Assembly (NCBI GenBank): GCA_903887095.1
Contig: CAISOQ010000054.1
Span: forward strand, 1-16,254
Direction of reading: 5' to 3'
Length of the DNA stretch: 16,254 nucleotides
Origin: an uncultured Flavobacteriia bacterium
GTDB lineage: Bacteria; Bacteroidota; Bacteroidia; Flavobacteriales_D; Crocinitomicaceae
The notes under the pieces are model-generated. The model did not search any database. It was not told the origin of the DNA and saw only the letters and a list, made by a program, of their open reading frames with translations. Made by a program: the position numbers and the translations under genes. The stretch's first letter is position 1, and each line of letters begins with the position of its first letter. Positions 8,301-14,407 of the stretch are shown here, in pieces.

Positions 8301-9669
8301 ATTCATAGGCAACTGCCAATACCTCATCATTGTTCAACGGAAGATTCAATGAGATATATCCCAACAGGGCATTGTATGAAAATTCTTGTTCAGTCAGTTT
8401 TCTGGCATTTTCCACCTTTTCATAATGAACAGCTTGCTGAAAAGGTCCAGGTGAAGCAACTTGATTGCTCAAAGCAGATACAGCATTTGCGAATCCTCGA
8501 ACCAAAGGTTGATTAGACGCCCACTCATACAAGCCATTGTGATCATTATCAGGTAATTCAAGTGGTGAATAGTTGCCCGGATCACCTTGACAATTCGACT
8601 GCTTCGATTCACCAAGGTCAGAAAATGCAATGATATTTCTTGTATTTTCCGTGCTATTCGTTCTATTCGTCAACCAAACCTCCATCCTAGTAATGTAAGC
8701 AGAGGAGCTGACGATGGGAACTGTAGACATGGCTTCGTCGTAATGATCGTGATGGTACAAGTTGACAAAATAATGTCGATTCGCCTCGTAATTATCCGCC
8801 GACAGTTCGAATTTCTGAACTTGCGCTTTTCCAGTGATATTGATTTCTTGTCGTTTTCCTTTTGACGAGGCGGCTATCAAATCAACTGTAGCACGACCAA
8901 ATTTCAATTGGGTTTTCGCACCAAATAATGTTTGAGAGCCTTGAATCAATGAGGTAGGTAGCTGCATAGCGACATTTCCCAATTCAATTTTCTGCATGAT
9001 TTGATCTTCATTACCGGTATATTCCAATTTCGAAATATTATCAAAATCAAAAGCCGCCTGCGTGTTATAGCTGGTTCCTACTTTTAATTTCGTCCCAATT
9101 TGTCCAACAAGATTGAGCTGTATTTGTTGCTGAAAATCAAACCGTGTAATCTTACGCTGTTTTACCGGCAATATTGGATTATCATAACGGGATGAATTCA
9201 CACCGAATGATAATTCAACTGAACCTTGCGGACGAATAGTAATTTGATCTGAGCCGAAGAAATTTTCAAACGCTTTACTACCAATTTTAATTGGAAACTC
9301 CATCGGTTGACTGGATGCAGTTTGCTCATCAATTTTATCTTTCCAGTTTTGGCTTTGCGACTTTTTTCTTTCGTATTCAAGGTATTCTTCCAAAGTCATC
9401 ATGGAAGGATTACGATAATTTAAACCTTCTCCAATTGTTTCTTTGAAAACATAGGTGCCCGTCGATGGGTCATAAACGATAGTTTGTTCAACCGAAGAAG
9501 GGTCGCCAAGGTCAAAACTTTGTGGCTGCGTCAATGTTGGATCTTGCGCATTTTCTATGGGATAAATGAGTGTATCTTGCGACCAACTGCTCATTACATT
9601 GAAGCATGTGAAAGCAAGCAACAAAGAAGTTGCTAGTCGAACATTTTTCAGCAGTAATTTAGTTCCCAA
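2365..9669 (-). CDS. sprA: SprA, outer-membrane translocon of the type IX secretion system / gliding motility protein
   Basis: SprA is the giant single-chain outer-membrane beta barrel through which T9SS cargo crosses the outer membrane. It is required for gliding and adhesin secretion in flavobacteria. The 2434-residue product matches the family length (about 2400). It has a signal peptide: n-region with K4, K8 and R11, hydrophobic core about 12-25, likely cleavage near SWSQ (about 28-31). A long series of amphipathic beta-strand segments runs to a C-terminus ending LRFNLAGVQ. A lysine/glutamate-rich stretch occupies about residues 1922-1965. The frame starts at TTG, because an in-frame TGA lies 18 bases upstream and the first in-frame ATG (residue 26) would delete most of the signal peptide. 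It begins 4 bp after the ruvA stop and overlaps the next gene by one base. A Cys near residue 22 is not in a good lipobox. Recognition rests on size, family-like segments and the ruvA neighbour. Confidence 0.95.
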   Translation of the reverse strand: MGTKLLLKNVRLATSLLLAFTCFNVMSSWSQDTLIYPIENAQDPTLTQPQSFDLGDPSSVEQTIVYDPSTGTYVFKETIGEGLNYRNPSMMTLEEYLEYERKKSQSQNWKDKIDEQTASSQPMEFPIKIGSKAFENFFGSDQITIRPQGSVELSFGVNSSRYDNPILPVKQRKITRFDFQQQIQLNLVGQIGTKLKVGTSYNTQAAFDFDNISKLEYTGNEDQIMQKIELGNVAMQLPTSLIQGSQTLFGAKTQLKFGRATVDLIAASSKGKRQEINITGKAQVQKFELSADNYEANRHYFVNLYHHDHYDEAMSTVPIVSSSAYITRMEVWLTNRTNSTENTRNIIAFSDLGESKQSNCQGDPGNYSPLELPDNDHNGLYEWASNQPLVRGFANAVSALSNQVASPGPFQQAVHYEKVENARKLTEQEFSYNALLGYISLNLPLNNDEVLAVAYEYTYQGETYQIGEFSTDGVAGQQALLLKLLKPTITNPSNKIWDLMMKNVYSIGAYQVDQTGFRIDLLYNNPETSLLVPFFPMTGVDDKQLVTLLDMDKLNQNNQPFSDGVFDYVPINYNGNRAENGGTINTRNGRIYFSSVEPFGKTLEKKLQNAGISQVVVDQVAFKELYDSTKTAAQQIPAKNRFSFRGEYQSSISSDIPLNALNVPQGAVTVTAGGINLVEGTDYTVDYNLGRVKILNTGILESNTPIKISIESNSVFGFQARSMMGAHYNYRFSDKFNLGGTWMRMMERPVTQKVDIGSEPFKNNILGVDLAFRTDVPFLTKLVDILPVISTNQKSTFSFTGEFAHLIPGQPRAINKDGTSYIDDFEGSQSTIDLRAITAWRLASIPQGQPDLFPEAVNQNLSAGYKRSKTCWYLIDPLFYQSNSLTPQHIKDNPEMLADSRMRLVNQTDVFPNLQQQYGSVPNIPILELAYYPKERGMYNYDTTNTVNTDGTWVNPENRWGGIMRALSTNDFEQTNIEFIQFWVLDPFNEDAENVNPAAQHSGGDLYFNLGNISEDALPDSRKSFENGLPPTGSSINDDLDTTAWARVSTQQVVVNAFDTDPASRTNQDIGLDGWSNQQERTAFQNYVNWVNNNPTLDAATKAKMINDPSNDDFNFYRDDNYDSQELNILQRYKKYNGMEGNSPTTEMSDTANADGYPTQGTNMPDLEDINQDNNLAQTESYFQYKVSMRPNDMVVGQNYITNVQEYTNGTKTEKWYQFKIPIRDFEKKVNGILDFRSIRFMRMYMKGFDEEVLLRFARLELIRGEWRRYLEDLTQPGESVQTDPNLTTFNIAAVNVEENDQRSPVKYEIPPGITREIDPSQTFQRQLNEQSLVLDICNLQDGDARAAYKNVQFDVRTYKKLKMFVHAEEVLSTVPLKDEDLTLFVRLGTDFVDNYYEYELPLYKTNWGATLPEDIWPELNNMEIVFDDLLGLKKKRNDLIDGGSTSVSYVLEYSDIDPNNPNRKIKVKGSPNLQGVKTLMIGVRNPGKNTNDTWPDDGMAKCVNVWINELRLTDFVSEGGSAAVAQMQVQLADFANVSMSGNYSGINWGSVESRVQDRQRNERIGVDMNSNVQLGQFFGKRAGVSLPFFYGYSLGIINPEYDPFNPDVRLSSYDLDKRKERARAGQDFTERKSYNFTNVRKEVKAGAKPHFWRISNWSSSYAYSENMRRDFNTNYDRTKTWTGGLNYNYSFTAKPIEPFKKVKFVQKSKWFALIKDMNFFLTPKNISFTNDLLRSYNERQVRNNLVPDYEFNPVYVKRFNWNRSYNFGYDLTKNLKATFSATNRSIFEEGDGRVDKKGDPLSYQVFMDTVRSQMSTFGKTMDYSHNYSVNFNLPLDKLPITDWMTANVKYGGTYNWMRAPLGQSEFGNTIQNNRTVNMTAQMNFTNLYNKVPFFKKVNLDGKAARGAVGSKDVGGRVTGQQQTPKKEEIKPPKPESEMTEKEKKKWEKEKKRLERKAENEKKRGGKVHPVAGFIARAIMTVRNVSGTYSLTDGTMLPGYNQESSVLGFNNNFSAPLSGFVFGQQRYDFWGRETGYNIATTSANNGWLVQNQDLNKQYTITHSQNLNLRASLEPMKDVTIELTANRTFGNNSNEFFRWNESTQQYESQSKVETGTLTYTNITFGSAFALISKDFSSATFDRVRTGREEVSALLGQSNTNSNQLTSGYYSGYGGTQQEVVVGAFLTAYSNRPVSASNINPVKNTPLPNWAINYNGLTKFEFAKKYVKNFVIRHAYSSTVSVTGLQTNLNAAFDNNGNATTLDINNNFIASRQIQNVTLTERFSPLLGFDATWNIKGQGLITKFEYKKDRSATLSLNNNQITEVLGSEWVIGSGYKFEKVKLPIEKIPASALNLRFDLSFRDNLTVVRKIVENTNQATAGQRVVSIKSSADYNVTQNLTVQIYYDQVINTPKIATSFPTGNMSTGIRLRFNLAGVQ

Positions 9670-9673
9670 CGAA

Positions 9674-10249
9674 TTATAAAATTTTCAGCGCTTCTTTAAT
9701 TAATTGTTCCACTGTTTCCTCTCCAGTAGAAATTTTATCAATGGCTTTCTCAGCATTTTTCTTATCAAAACCCAATGAAACCAATGCAGTTAACGCATCA
9801 AACTTGTTGGTATTGTTTTGAGAAAAAATATTTTCTGAACTGAATACCATTTTTACCATTTTATCTTTCAGATCAATGATCACTCTTTGAGCAGTTTTTG
9901 CGCCAATTCCCTTGATACTTTGAATGGTTCTGACATCTTCAGACTGAATTGCATGCGCTATTTCGTCAGGAACAAGCGATGAAAGCATAATCATAGCAGT
10001 ATTTGGACCAATGCCTGAGACGGATATTAAGTGATTAAACATTTCTCGCTCTTCTTTGGATGCGAATCCATAGAGAACGTGGGCATCTTCACGAACGATA
10101 AGCTTTGTAAATACTTTGATTGATTCTTCTGAACCAATAGCAGAAAAGGTATGCAATGAAATTTTCACCTCATACCCAATTCCCCCACATTCAATAATTA
10201 GCTCAGTGGGATTCTTTTCAATCAATCTGCCATTTAAATGTCCGATCAT
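9674..10249 (-). CDS. ruvA: Holliday junction branch migration protein RuvA
   Basis: RuvA binds four-way Holliday junctions as a tetramer and loads the RuvB helicase for branch migration during recombination and repair. The 191-residue protein has the family's three parts. An N-terminal OB-fold begins MIGHLNGRL and includes the GGIGYEV turn (22-28). Two helix-hairpin-helix motifs follow, VSGIGPNTAM (77-86) and IKGIGAKTAQ (112-121). After a flexible linker (about 135-150) comes the C-terminal three-helix domain, with ALVSLGFDKKNAEKAI (155-170), which contacts RuvB. Length and start are typical. It lies 3 bp after the maeB 3' part and 4 bp before sprA, so it appears to be co-transcribed with both. 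From memory, a ruvA-sprA pairing recurs in flavobacteria. Confidence 0.96.
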   Translation of the reverse strand: MIGHLNGRLIEKNPTELIIECGGIGYEVKISLHTFSAIGSEESIKVFTKLIVREDAHVLYGFASKEEREMFNHLISVSGIGPNTAMIMLSSLVPDEIAHAIQSEDVRTIQSIKGIGAKTAQRVIIDLKDKMVKMVFSSENIFSQNNTNKFDALTALVSLGFDKKNAEKAIDKISTGEETVEQLIKEALKIL

Positions 10250-10252
10250 TTC

Positions 10253-11323
10253 TTATTTGTTTTGAGCGTCAACAACTGCTACCTTCACCATGTTAATAAT
10301 CTCGCGGACAGAGGAGCCTAATTGCAGGACATGAACTGATTTTTTAAGTCCAACCAGCACAGGACCAATCGCTTCTCCTTCGGTCATTTCTTGCAATAAT
10401 TTATAGGCAATATTTCCAGAGGATAGATTCGGGAAAATTAAGGTATTCACTTGCTTGTTCGCTAAATGTGAAAAGGCAAATTTCTCCATCATCAACTCAT
10501 TGTTCAAAGCAAAATTTGCTTGAACTTCGCCATCAACTACAAGATTCGGGTATTTCTCGTGCAAAATATCCACTGCTTTGGCCATTTTCACTGCATCTTC
10601 GCCTTTGGAAGAGCCAAAATTGGAATAACTTAAAAGAGCAATGCGAGGTGTCACTTTAAACTTACGTATCGTTTTGGCTACATTGTTTGTAATCTCAGCT
10701 ATTTCCTCTGCTGTAGGATTCATGTTGATTGTGGTATCTGCCATGAACAATGGACCTCTTTTGGTAACCAATATGTATACCCCTGCAACTGTGTTTACAT
10801 CTTTTTGCAAACCAATTGTTTGTATAGCAGGCCGCACGACATCGCGGTAATTTCGTGTGACACCAGAAACCATAGCGTCAGCGTCACCCATTTCCACCAT
10901 CATTGCGCCGAAATGATTTCGTTCGCGCATGATTTGGATGGATTCATATTCTGTAAAACCTTTGCGTTTTCGTTGCTCAAAAAAAGATTTTCCATAGAGA
11001 ATTCGACGGTCTTCTTCTTCTTCCGACTTCGGATCGATGATTTGAACATCGTGAAATTCGATATTATACTCCTTTATGAGTTCCTCAATTTTCTTTCTTT
11101 TTCCAAGTAAAATTGGAAATGCCACTCCTTCTTCCCAAGCGGTCTGAGCAGCCTTTAATATTTTGACATTGTCAGCTTCAGCAAACACAACTCTTTTGGG
11201 ATTGTTTTGCGCCTTTTCAGTGATGTTACGAATAAGTTTATTATCCAACCCTAAGCGGTTTTTCAAATGCATTTCGTACGCATCCCAATCTGAAATTGGA
11301 CTTTTTGCCACACCAGACTCCAT
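10253..11323 (-). CDS. Phosphotransacetylase-like C-terminal part of NADP-dependent malic enzyme (MaeB), separated by an in-frame TAG
   Basis: If translated on its own from the ATG at 11323, this gives 356 residues corresponding to the C-terminal phosphotransacetylase-like domain of hybrid malic enzymes. Visible family features are AEADNVKILKAA near residue 48, the MGDADAMVSGV segment (about 143-153) followed by RDVVRPAIQTIG, and FPNLSSGNIAYKLLQEM near the end. In MaeB this domain is generally not an active phosphotransacetylase. It takes part in oligomerisation and acetyl-CoA regulation. The MESGVAKSPISDWDAY start is normally internal in full-length MaeB. The nine codons before it (VAPAVAKAA) are also family sequence, running back in frame to a TAG. 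No obvious ribosome-binding site precedes the ATG, so independent translation is uncertain; reinitiation after the TAG 30 bases upstream is possible. A stand-alone pta is less likely given the in-frame malic enzyme upstream. Confidence 0.75.
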   Translation of the reverse strand: MESGVAKSPISDWDAYEMHLKNRLGLDNKLIRNITEKAQNNPKRVVFAEADNVKILKAAQTAWEEGVAFPILLGKRKKIEELIKEYNIEFHDVQIIDPKSEEEEDRRILYGKSFFEQRKRKGFTEYESIQIMRERNHFGAMMVEMGDADAMVSGVTRNYRDVVRPAIQTIGLQKDVNTVAGVYILVTKRGPLFMADTTINMNPTAEEIAEITNNVAKTIRKFKVTPRIALLSYSNFGSSKGEDAVKMAKAVDILHEKYPNLVVDGEVQANFALNNELMMEKFAFSHLANKQVNTLIFPNLSSGNIAYKLLQEMTEGEAIGPVLVGLKKSVHVLQLGSSVREIINMVKVAVVDAQNK

Positions 11324-11350
11324 GGCTGCTTTTGCAACTGCTGGAGCGAC

Positions 11351-12517
11351 CTAGTAAATCAAGCGAGGATCAAGTGGCTTAGGGATGATTTGTTCTCGTC
11401 CAAAAGTGATACTTTTTTCACCATACGCTTCAACAACCTCTTCTGGAATTGATTCCTTTGCCAAACTTGCAATTGCTTTAACTGCAGCCAATTTCATTTC
11501 TTCATTGATCGTTGTTGCTCGAACATCCAAGGCTCCTCTAAAAATGAAAGGGAAACCCAACACGTTATTCACCTGGTTGGGATGATCAGAACGACCTGTA
11601 GCCATGATAATATCCTTACGAACAGAAGTGGCATCCTTGTAAGAGATTTCGGGCTCAGGATTAGCCAAGGCAAAAACGATTGGATCTTTTGCCATCAATG
11701 AAATCATCTCTTTACTGACGAGTCCACCTCTTGATAATCCTAAAAAAACATCAGCTTTCTTGAAGGCCTCTGTAAATTCAATGTCTTTTTTATGTCCAGC
11801 AAAAATTTGTTTCATGTCATCTAGATCATCGCGACCAGTCCAAATCAATCCTTTGGAATCAAACATGAAAATATTTTCCAAACGTGCACCTAATGCGTGG
11901 TATAACTTTGCACATGACAAAGCAGAGGCACCCGCACCTGAAACAACAATTTTTACTTTATCAATTTTCTTTTTCGCCAGTTCAAGCGCATTTATAAGAG
12001 CCGCCGATGAAATGATTGCAGTTCCATGCTGATCATCGTGCATAATTGGAATATCCAATTCCTCTTTCAATCTTCTTTCAATTTCAAATGCTTCAGGAGC
12101 CTTGATATCCTCAAGATTTATTCCTCCAAATGTTGGAGCAATCGCTTTGACAGTTTGAATAAATTTTTCTGGATCCTTCGCGTCGACTTCGATGTCGAAT
12201 ACATCTATATCTGCAAATATTTTAAAAAGAAGTCCTTTTCCTTCCATTACAGGTTTTGACGCTAGAGGTCCAATATCTCCAAGCCCCAAAACAGCAGTTC
12301 CATTCGAAATTACAGCTACTAAATTACCTTTACTTGTATACTTATAGGCATCTTCGGGATCTTCTGCGATTTTCAAGCAGGGTTCAGCCACACCTGGAGA
12401 GTAAGCCAAGGAGAGATCTCTTTGGGAAGAATACGGTTTAGTTGGTATTACTTCAATTTTCCCAGGTTTTCCTGAAGAATGGTAATCCAATGCGTCCTGT
12501 TTTCTGATTTTAGCCAT
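11351..12517 (-). CDS. maeB: Malic enzyme catalytic domain (MaeB N-terminal part, ends at in-frame TAG)
   Basis: The product catalyses oxidative decarboxylation of malate to pyruvate, most likely with NADP+. The 388-residue protein contains a complete malic enzyme module. It has the SLAYSPGVAEPCLKI block with the catalytic Tyr at 39, GLGDIGPLASKPVMEGK with the catalytic Lys at 88, the metal ligands EDI (126-128) and HDDQHGTA (150-157), the nucleotide-binding turn GAGASA (184-189) and ALANPEPEI. All catalytic residues are present, so this half could be active alone but would lack acetyl-CoA regulation. I chose the ATG at 12517 over the TTG at 12538: MAKIRKQDALDYH is the family-like N-terminus, and a candidate -7 box overlaps the TTG. 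Translation ends DPRLIY-TAG precisely at the domain boundary, the only TAG stop among the genes here. Confidence 0.88.
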   Translation of the reverse strand: MAKIRKQDALDYHSSGKPGKIEVIPTKPYSSQRDLSLAYSPGVAEPCLKIAEDPEDAYKYTSKGNLVAVISNGTAVLGLGDIGPLASKPVMEGKGLLFKIFADIDVFDIEVDAKDPEKFIQTVKAIAPTFGGINLEDIKAPEAFEIERRLKEELDIPIMHDDQHGTAIISSAALINALELAKKKIDKVKIVVSGAGASALSCAKLYHALGARLENIFMFDSKGLIWTGRDDLDDMKQIFAGHKKDIEFTEAFKKADVFLGLSRGGLVSKEMISLMAKDPIVFALANPEPEISYKDATSVRKDIIMATGRSDHPNQVNNVLGFPFIFRGALDVRATTINEEMKLAAVKAIASLAKESIPEEVVEAYGEKSITFGREQIIPKPLDPRLIY

Positions 12518-12535
12518 ATGTTTCTCTGAAGCCGC

Positions 12536-12543
12536 CAAAGATA
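12536..12543 (-). promoter_or_regulatory. Candidate -7 box for the maeB-ruvA-sprA operon
   Basis: The minus strand reads TATCTTTG, a perfect TAnnTTTG match, 18 bases before the maeB ATG at 12517. No good TTTG lies 19 bases upstream; a TTG occurs only 12 bases upstream, so the -33 element is weak or absent. The box lies downstream of the terminator at 12593-12619, where an operon promoter is expected. Inferred from consensus only. Confidence 0.35.
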
Positions 12544-12592
12544 CTAAAATGCTTGCAAAAAAGGGAGTAAAACTTAACTTATAGCTATAAAA

Positions 12593-12619
12593 AAATCCCG
12601 GGCGAAATACCCGGGATTT
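12593..12619 (-). terminator. Rho-independent terminator of the T9SS-sorted thioredoxin-fold gene
   Basis: A perfect 10-bp stem, AAATCCCGGG (12593-12602) paired with CCCGGGATTT (12610-12619), encloses a 7-base loop. On the minus strand the right end runs into a T tract of about seven bases before ATAGC. It lies 24 bases after the stop codon at 12644 and separates that gene from the maeB operon. On the plus strand there is only a short TTT after the stem, so it acts mainly on minus-strand transcripts. Confidence 0.9.
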
Positions 12620-12643
12620 GCAATAGATTTATTTAACTATTTC

Positions 12644-14293
12644 TTACTTGATCACTACTGTTTGAGATCTCGTAACTCCTTGAGAAGTAACACTTACAAG
12701 GTAACTTCCTTTCGCAAGCTCAGCAACAGGAATGGCTACATTTTGAGCACCGCTCAATCCTTGTAACTCTTGCGTTGCAACAACTCTACCTTGAAGATCC
12801 ATCATTGTGATTGAATACGCAGTATTTACTGCTTCGAAACTTACATTTAAAATGTCAGACGCTGGATTTGGGAAAAGATTGAAATCATTGATATTGACTT
12901 CACTTACACTCAATGAACAGGCTACATTTGAAATATTTATATCATCTACATAAATGTTATTTCCGTAATCATTCGTACCAACAAATTTGACAAACAATTT
13001 GGACTGTCCAGCATAAGAAGAAAGATCAACACATTCTGCTCTCCATTGAGAAGCTGAATTTGGTGTAAAAACAGATGTCGTGTTTGCAGAAGTAGCCAAT
13101 GCAGTTCCAGATTTCATCCAAACAGAGTTCCAAGTTTGTCCACAGTCAGAAGAAACGAATACCTGTAATTTTTCAGTATAAGAAGCACTATACCTAGCGT
13201 GTGCAACATTGAAATTCAAGGATGGCGACGTTGAACCAGTGAAATCAATTGGATCAAGAATAAAAGCATCTGACTCACCAGAAGCACTATAGTTATAACA
13301 ATCATATTTTAACGCCCCACCATTTGTTGTTACTCTTGCCCATGTTGTACTATTATCTGGGTTATCCACTATCCAATTAGCATAAGGGAATGCAGATTGA
13401 GTAAAAGAATTCGCCAAAGGAAGGTTTACAGATGATGCAGTATTGATGGTAAACGCATAAGATTGCTCGTTATTCGTATTATTATCATCCAATCCTGCGT
13501 TTGGATTCAATGATGTAACCTTTAAGGTGTGAGCACCAGCTGTAAAATTTTGTTGAGGCAAGGTAATCGAAGCTGTTGCTCCGAAACTCAACGAGCCAGT
13601 CCAATTATAAATTGCTTGGCTGCCGCTATTGTCATATTCGTAAGATAAATCACAAGAAGTCAAAGTTGATTGACCATTGTTCTTAAGTGTTAAGACAGGA
13701 GAAAAGTTTTGGTTACATTGTAAACTTGCAGGACCACTGTTTGTGTATGCGTCTGTTTGAAACGTGCAAGAATTTATTGAGTTAACTAATCCCTTAGCAT
13801 TCAATGCACCCACCTCTGTAATAGTGTTATCTGTGCAAACTTTGTAAACGGTAGGGAAATATGCAATGGCATAGTCATTATTAAAATTAGTACCCGCGGT
13901 TCCCGTAAGATCTATAATTGGATAAGGAGTGCCTGTTACCCAATTACCTTGAGTATTCGTTCCAGTACCATTTAAATCTGCTGAGGTTGTAGAATTATCT
14001 CCTTCAATGTAAAAGACCATAACATCATTCGACAATGTTCCGTTAGGACCATGTTCTGTGTACAAATCTTCTAAAGCATGTGAATTGTGGTATGCCCAAC
14101 AAGGCCCACACCAAGTAGCAGATACATCAATAAAAACAGTTTTTCCTTGTGCAGTCAAATCATACAAGTGCCAAGATTGACCATTAATATCAGTGAAGGT
14201 CCAATCAGGAGCAATCGACCCGCTTGGCAACTGAGCGTTGGCATTAGAAAAAATTCCGCCAATCAGGGAAATTGTAAATAAAAGTTTTTTCAT
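12644..14293 (-). CDS. Secreted thioredoxin-fold protein with choice-of-anchor J-like module and T9SS type A sorting domain
   Basis: The 549-residue protein is predicted to be exported by Sec and then across the outer membrane by type IX secretion. A signal peptide (1-20, cleavage after ANA) is followed by a redoxin/thioredoxin-like domain (about 25-175) with the active site WCGPC at 61-65 and a cis-Pro candidate in FPT (P147). Residues about 185-285 form an Ig/CARDB-like region. Residues about 300-455 resemble a MAM/choice-of-anchor J domain (SDAFILDPIDF, LNFNVAHARYS, SSDCGQTW, IYVDDINI). The C-terminus (about 471-549) is a T9SS type A sorting domain: NLFPNPASD, MDLQGRVV, KGSYLVSV and terminal VVIK. 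It has ten cysteines, compatible with oxidised extracellular folding. The activity (disulfide exchange or only a fold remnant) is unknown. It is monocistronic, with its own terminator, and is a likely cargo of the SprA machinery encoded nearby. Confidence 0.93.
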   Translation of the reverse strand: MKKLLFTISLIGGIFSNANAQLPSGSIAPDWTFTDINGQSWHLYDLTAQGKTVFIDVSATWCGPCWAYHNSHALEDLYTEHGPNGTLSNDVMVFYIEGDNSTTSADLNGTGTNTQGNWVTGTPYPIIDLTGTAGTNFNNDYAIAYFPTVYKVCTDNTITEVGALNAKGLVNSINSCTFQTDAYTNSGPASLQCNQNFSPVLTLKNNGQSTLTSCDLSYEYDNSGSQAIYNWTGSLSFGATASITLPQQNFTAGAHTLKVTSLNPNAGLDDNNTNNEQSYAFTINTASSVNLPLANSFTQSAFPYANWIVDNPDNSTTWARVTTNGGALKYDCYNYSASGESDAFILDPIDFTGSTSPSLNFNVAHARYSASYTEKLQVFVSSDCGQTWNSVWMKSGTALATSANTTSVFTPNSASQWRAECVDLSSYAGQSKLFVKFVGTNDYGNNIYVDDINISNVACSLSVSEVNINDFNLFPNPASDILNVSFEAVNTAYSITMMDLQGRVVATQELQGLSGAQNVAIPVAELAKGSYLVSVTSQGVTRSQTVVIK

Positions 14294-14327
14294 AATTTAA
14301 AAGTTTTAGTTCTGGGATTTCGTTTGA

Positions 14328-14335
14328 TAAAAGTA
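14328..14335 (-). promoter_or_regulatory. Weak candidate -7 box for the T9SS-sorted protein gene
   Basis: The minus strand reads TACTTTTA, one mismatch from TAnnTTTG, 34 bases before the ATG at 14293. Nineteen bases further upstream is TTTT in place of TTTG. The putative spacer and -33 region coincide with the inverted repeat at 14341-14369. Low confidence, since such AT-rich near matches occur by chance. Confidence 0.28.
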
Positions 14336-14340
14336 TAACC

Positions 14341-14369
14341 TTCTCTTTTACATTAAAATTAAAAGAGAA
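14341..14369. repeat. Perfect 10-bp inverted repeat in the divergent intergenic region
   Basis: TTCTCTTTTA (14341-14350) and its exact complement TAAAAGAGAA (14360-14369) flank a 9-base spacer in the 114-base gap between the T9SS-cargo gene and the divergent sirtuin. No clear T tract follows on either strand, and the element lies upstream of both genes, so a terminator role is unlikely. An operator for a dimeric regulator or a leader hairpin is possible. The remainder of this gap shows no further recognisable element. Confidence 0.55.
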
Positions 14370-14407
14370 AAACATTATTGGACTCCTAAATTGCAAAAAT
14401 TAATTCA

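Larger units (their letters stand above)
10253..12517 (-). pseudogene. maeB: maeB locus: NADP-dependent malic enzyme interrupted by one in-frame amber codon
   Basis: Taken together, the malic enzyme and phosphotransacetylase-like frames form one 755-codon unit, the usual length for MaeB (about 750-765 residues). The two halves are in the same frame, and the only break is TAG at 11351-11353. Sequence before it (IIPKPLDPRLIY) and after it (VAPAVAKAAMESGVA) is contiguous in normal MaeB proteins, where a sense residue separates them. No frameshift, deletion or other stop is seen, so decay, if real, is recent. Alternatives are a base-calling error, suppression or readthrough, or a functional split gene. 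MaeB makes pyruvate, CO2 and NADPH from malate. The gene leads the tight maeB-ruvA-sprA-GNAT run, so polarity from the stop could also matter for downstream genes. Confidence 0.6.

Noticed and set aside
8208..8865. Plus-strand frames of about 90-100 codons opposite sprA
   Set aside because: They are antisense to the sprA coding sequence, have irregular composition and no recognisable motifs. Long random frames are expected opposite a 7.3-kb gene.
9592..9612. Possible lipoprotein signal (AFTC) in SprA
   Set aside because: The residue before Cys is Thr, the position is too near the end of the hydrophobic core, and SprA is a beta-barrel protein rather than a lipoprotein.
10253..12517. Frameshift as the cause of the maeB split
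   Set aside because: Both halves are in the same frame with no base gained or lost. Only a stop codon separates them.
12518..12538. TTG start extending the malic enzyme by seven residues
   Set aside because: It overlaps a perfect TAnnTTTG box, and the ATG at 12517 gives the usual MAKIRKQ-type N-terminus.
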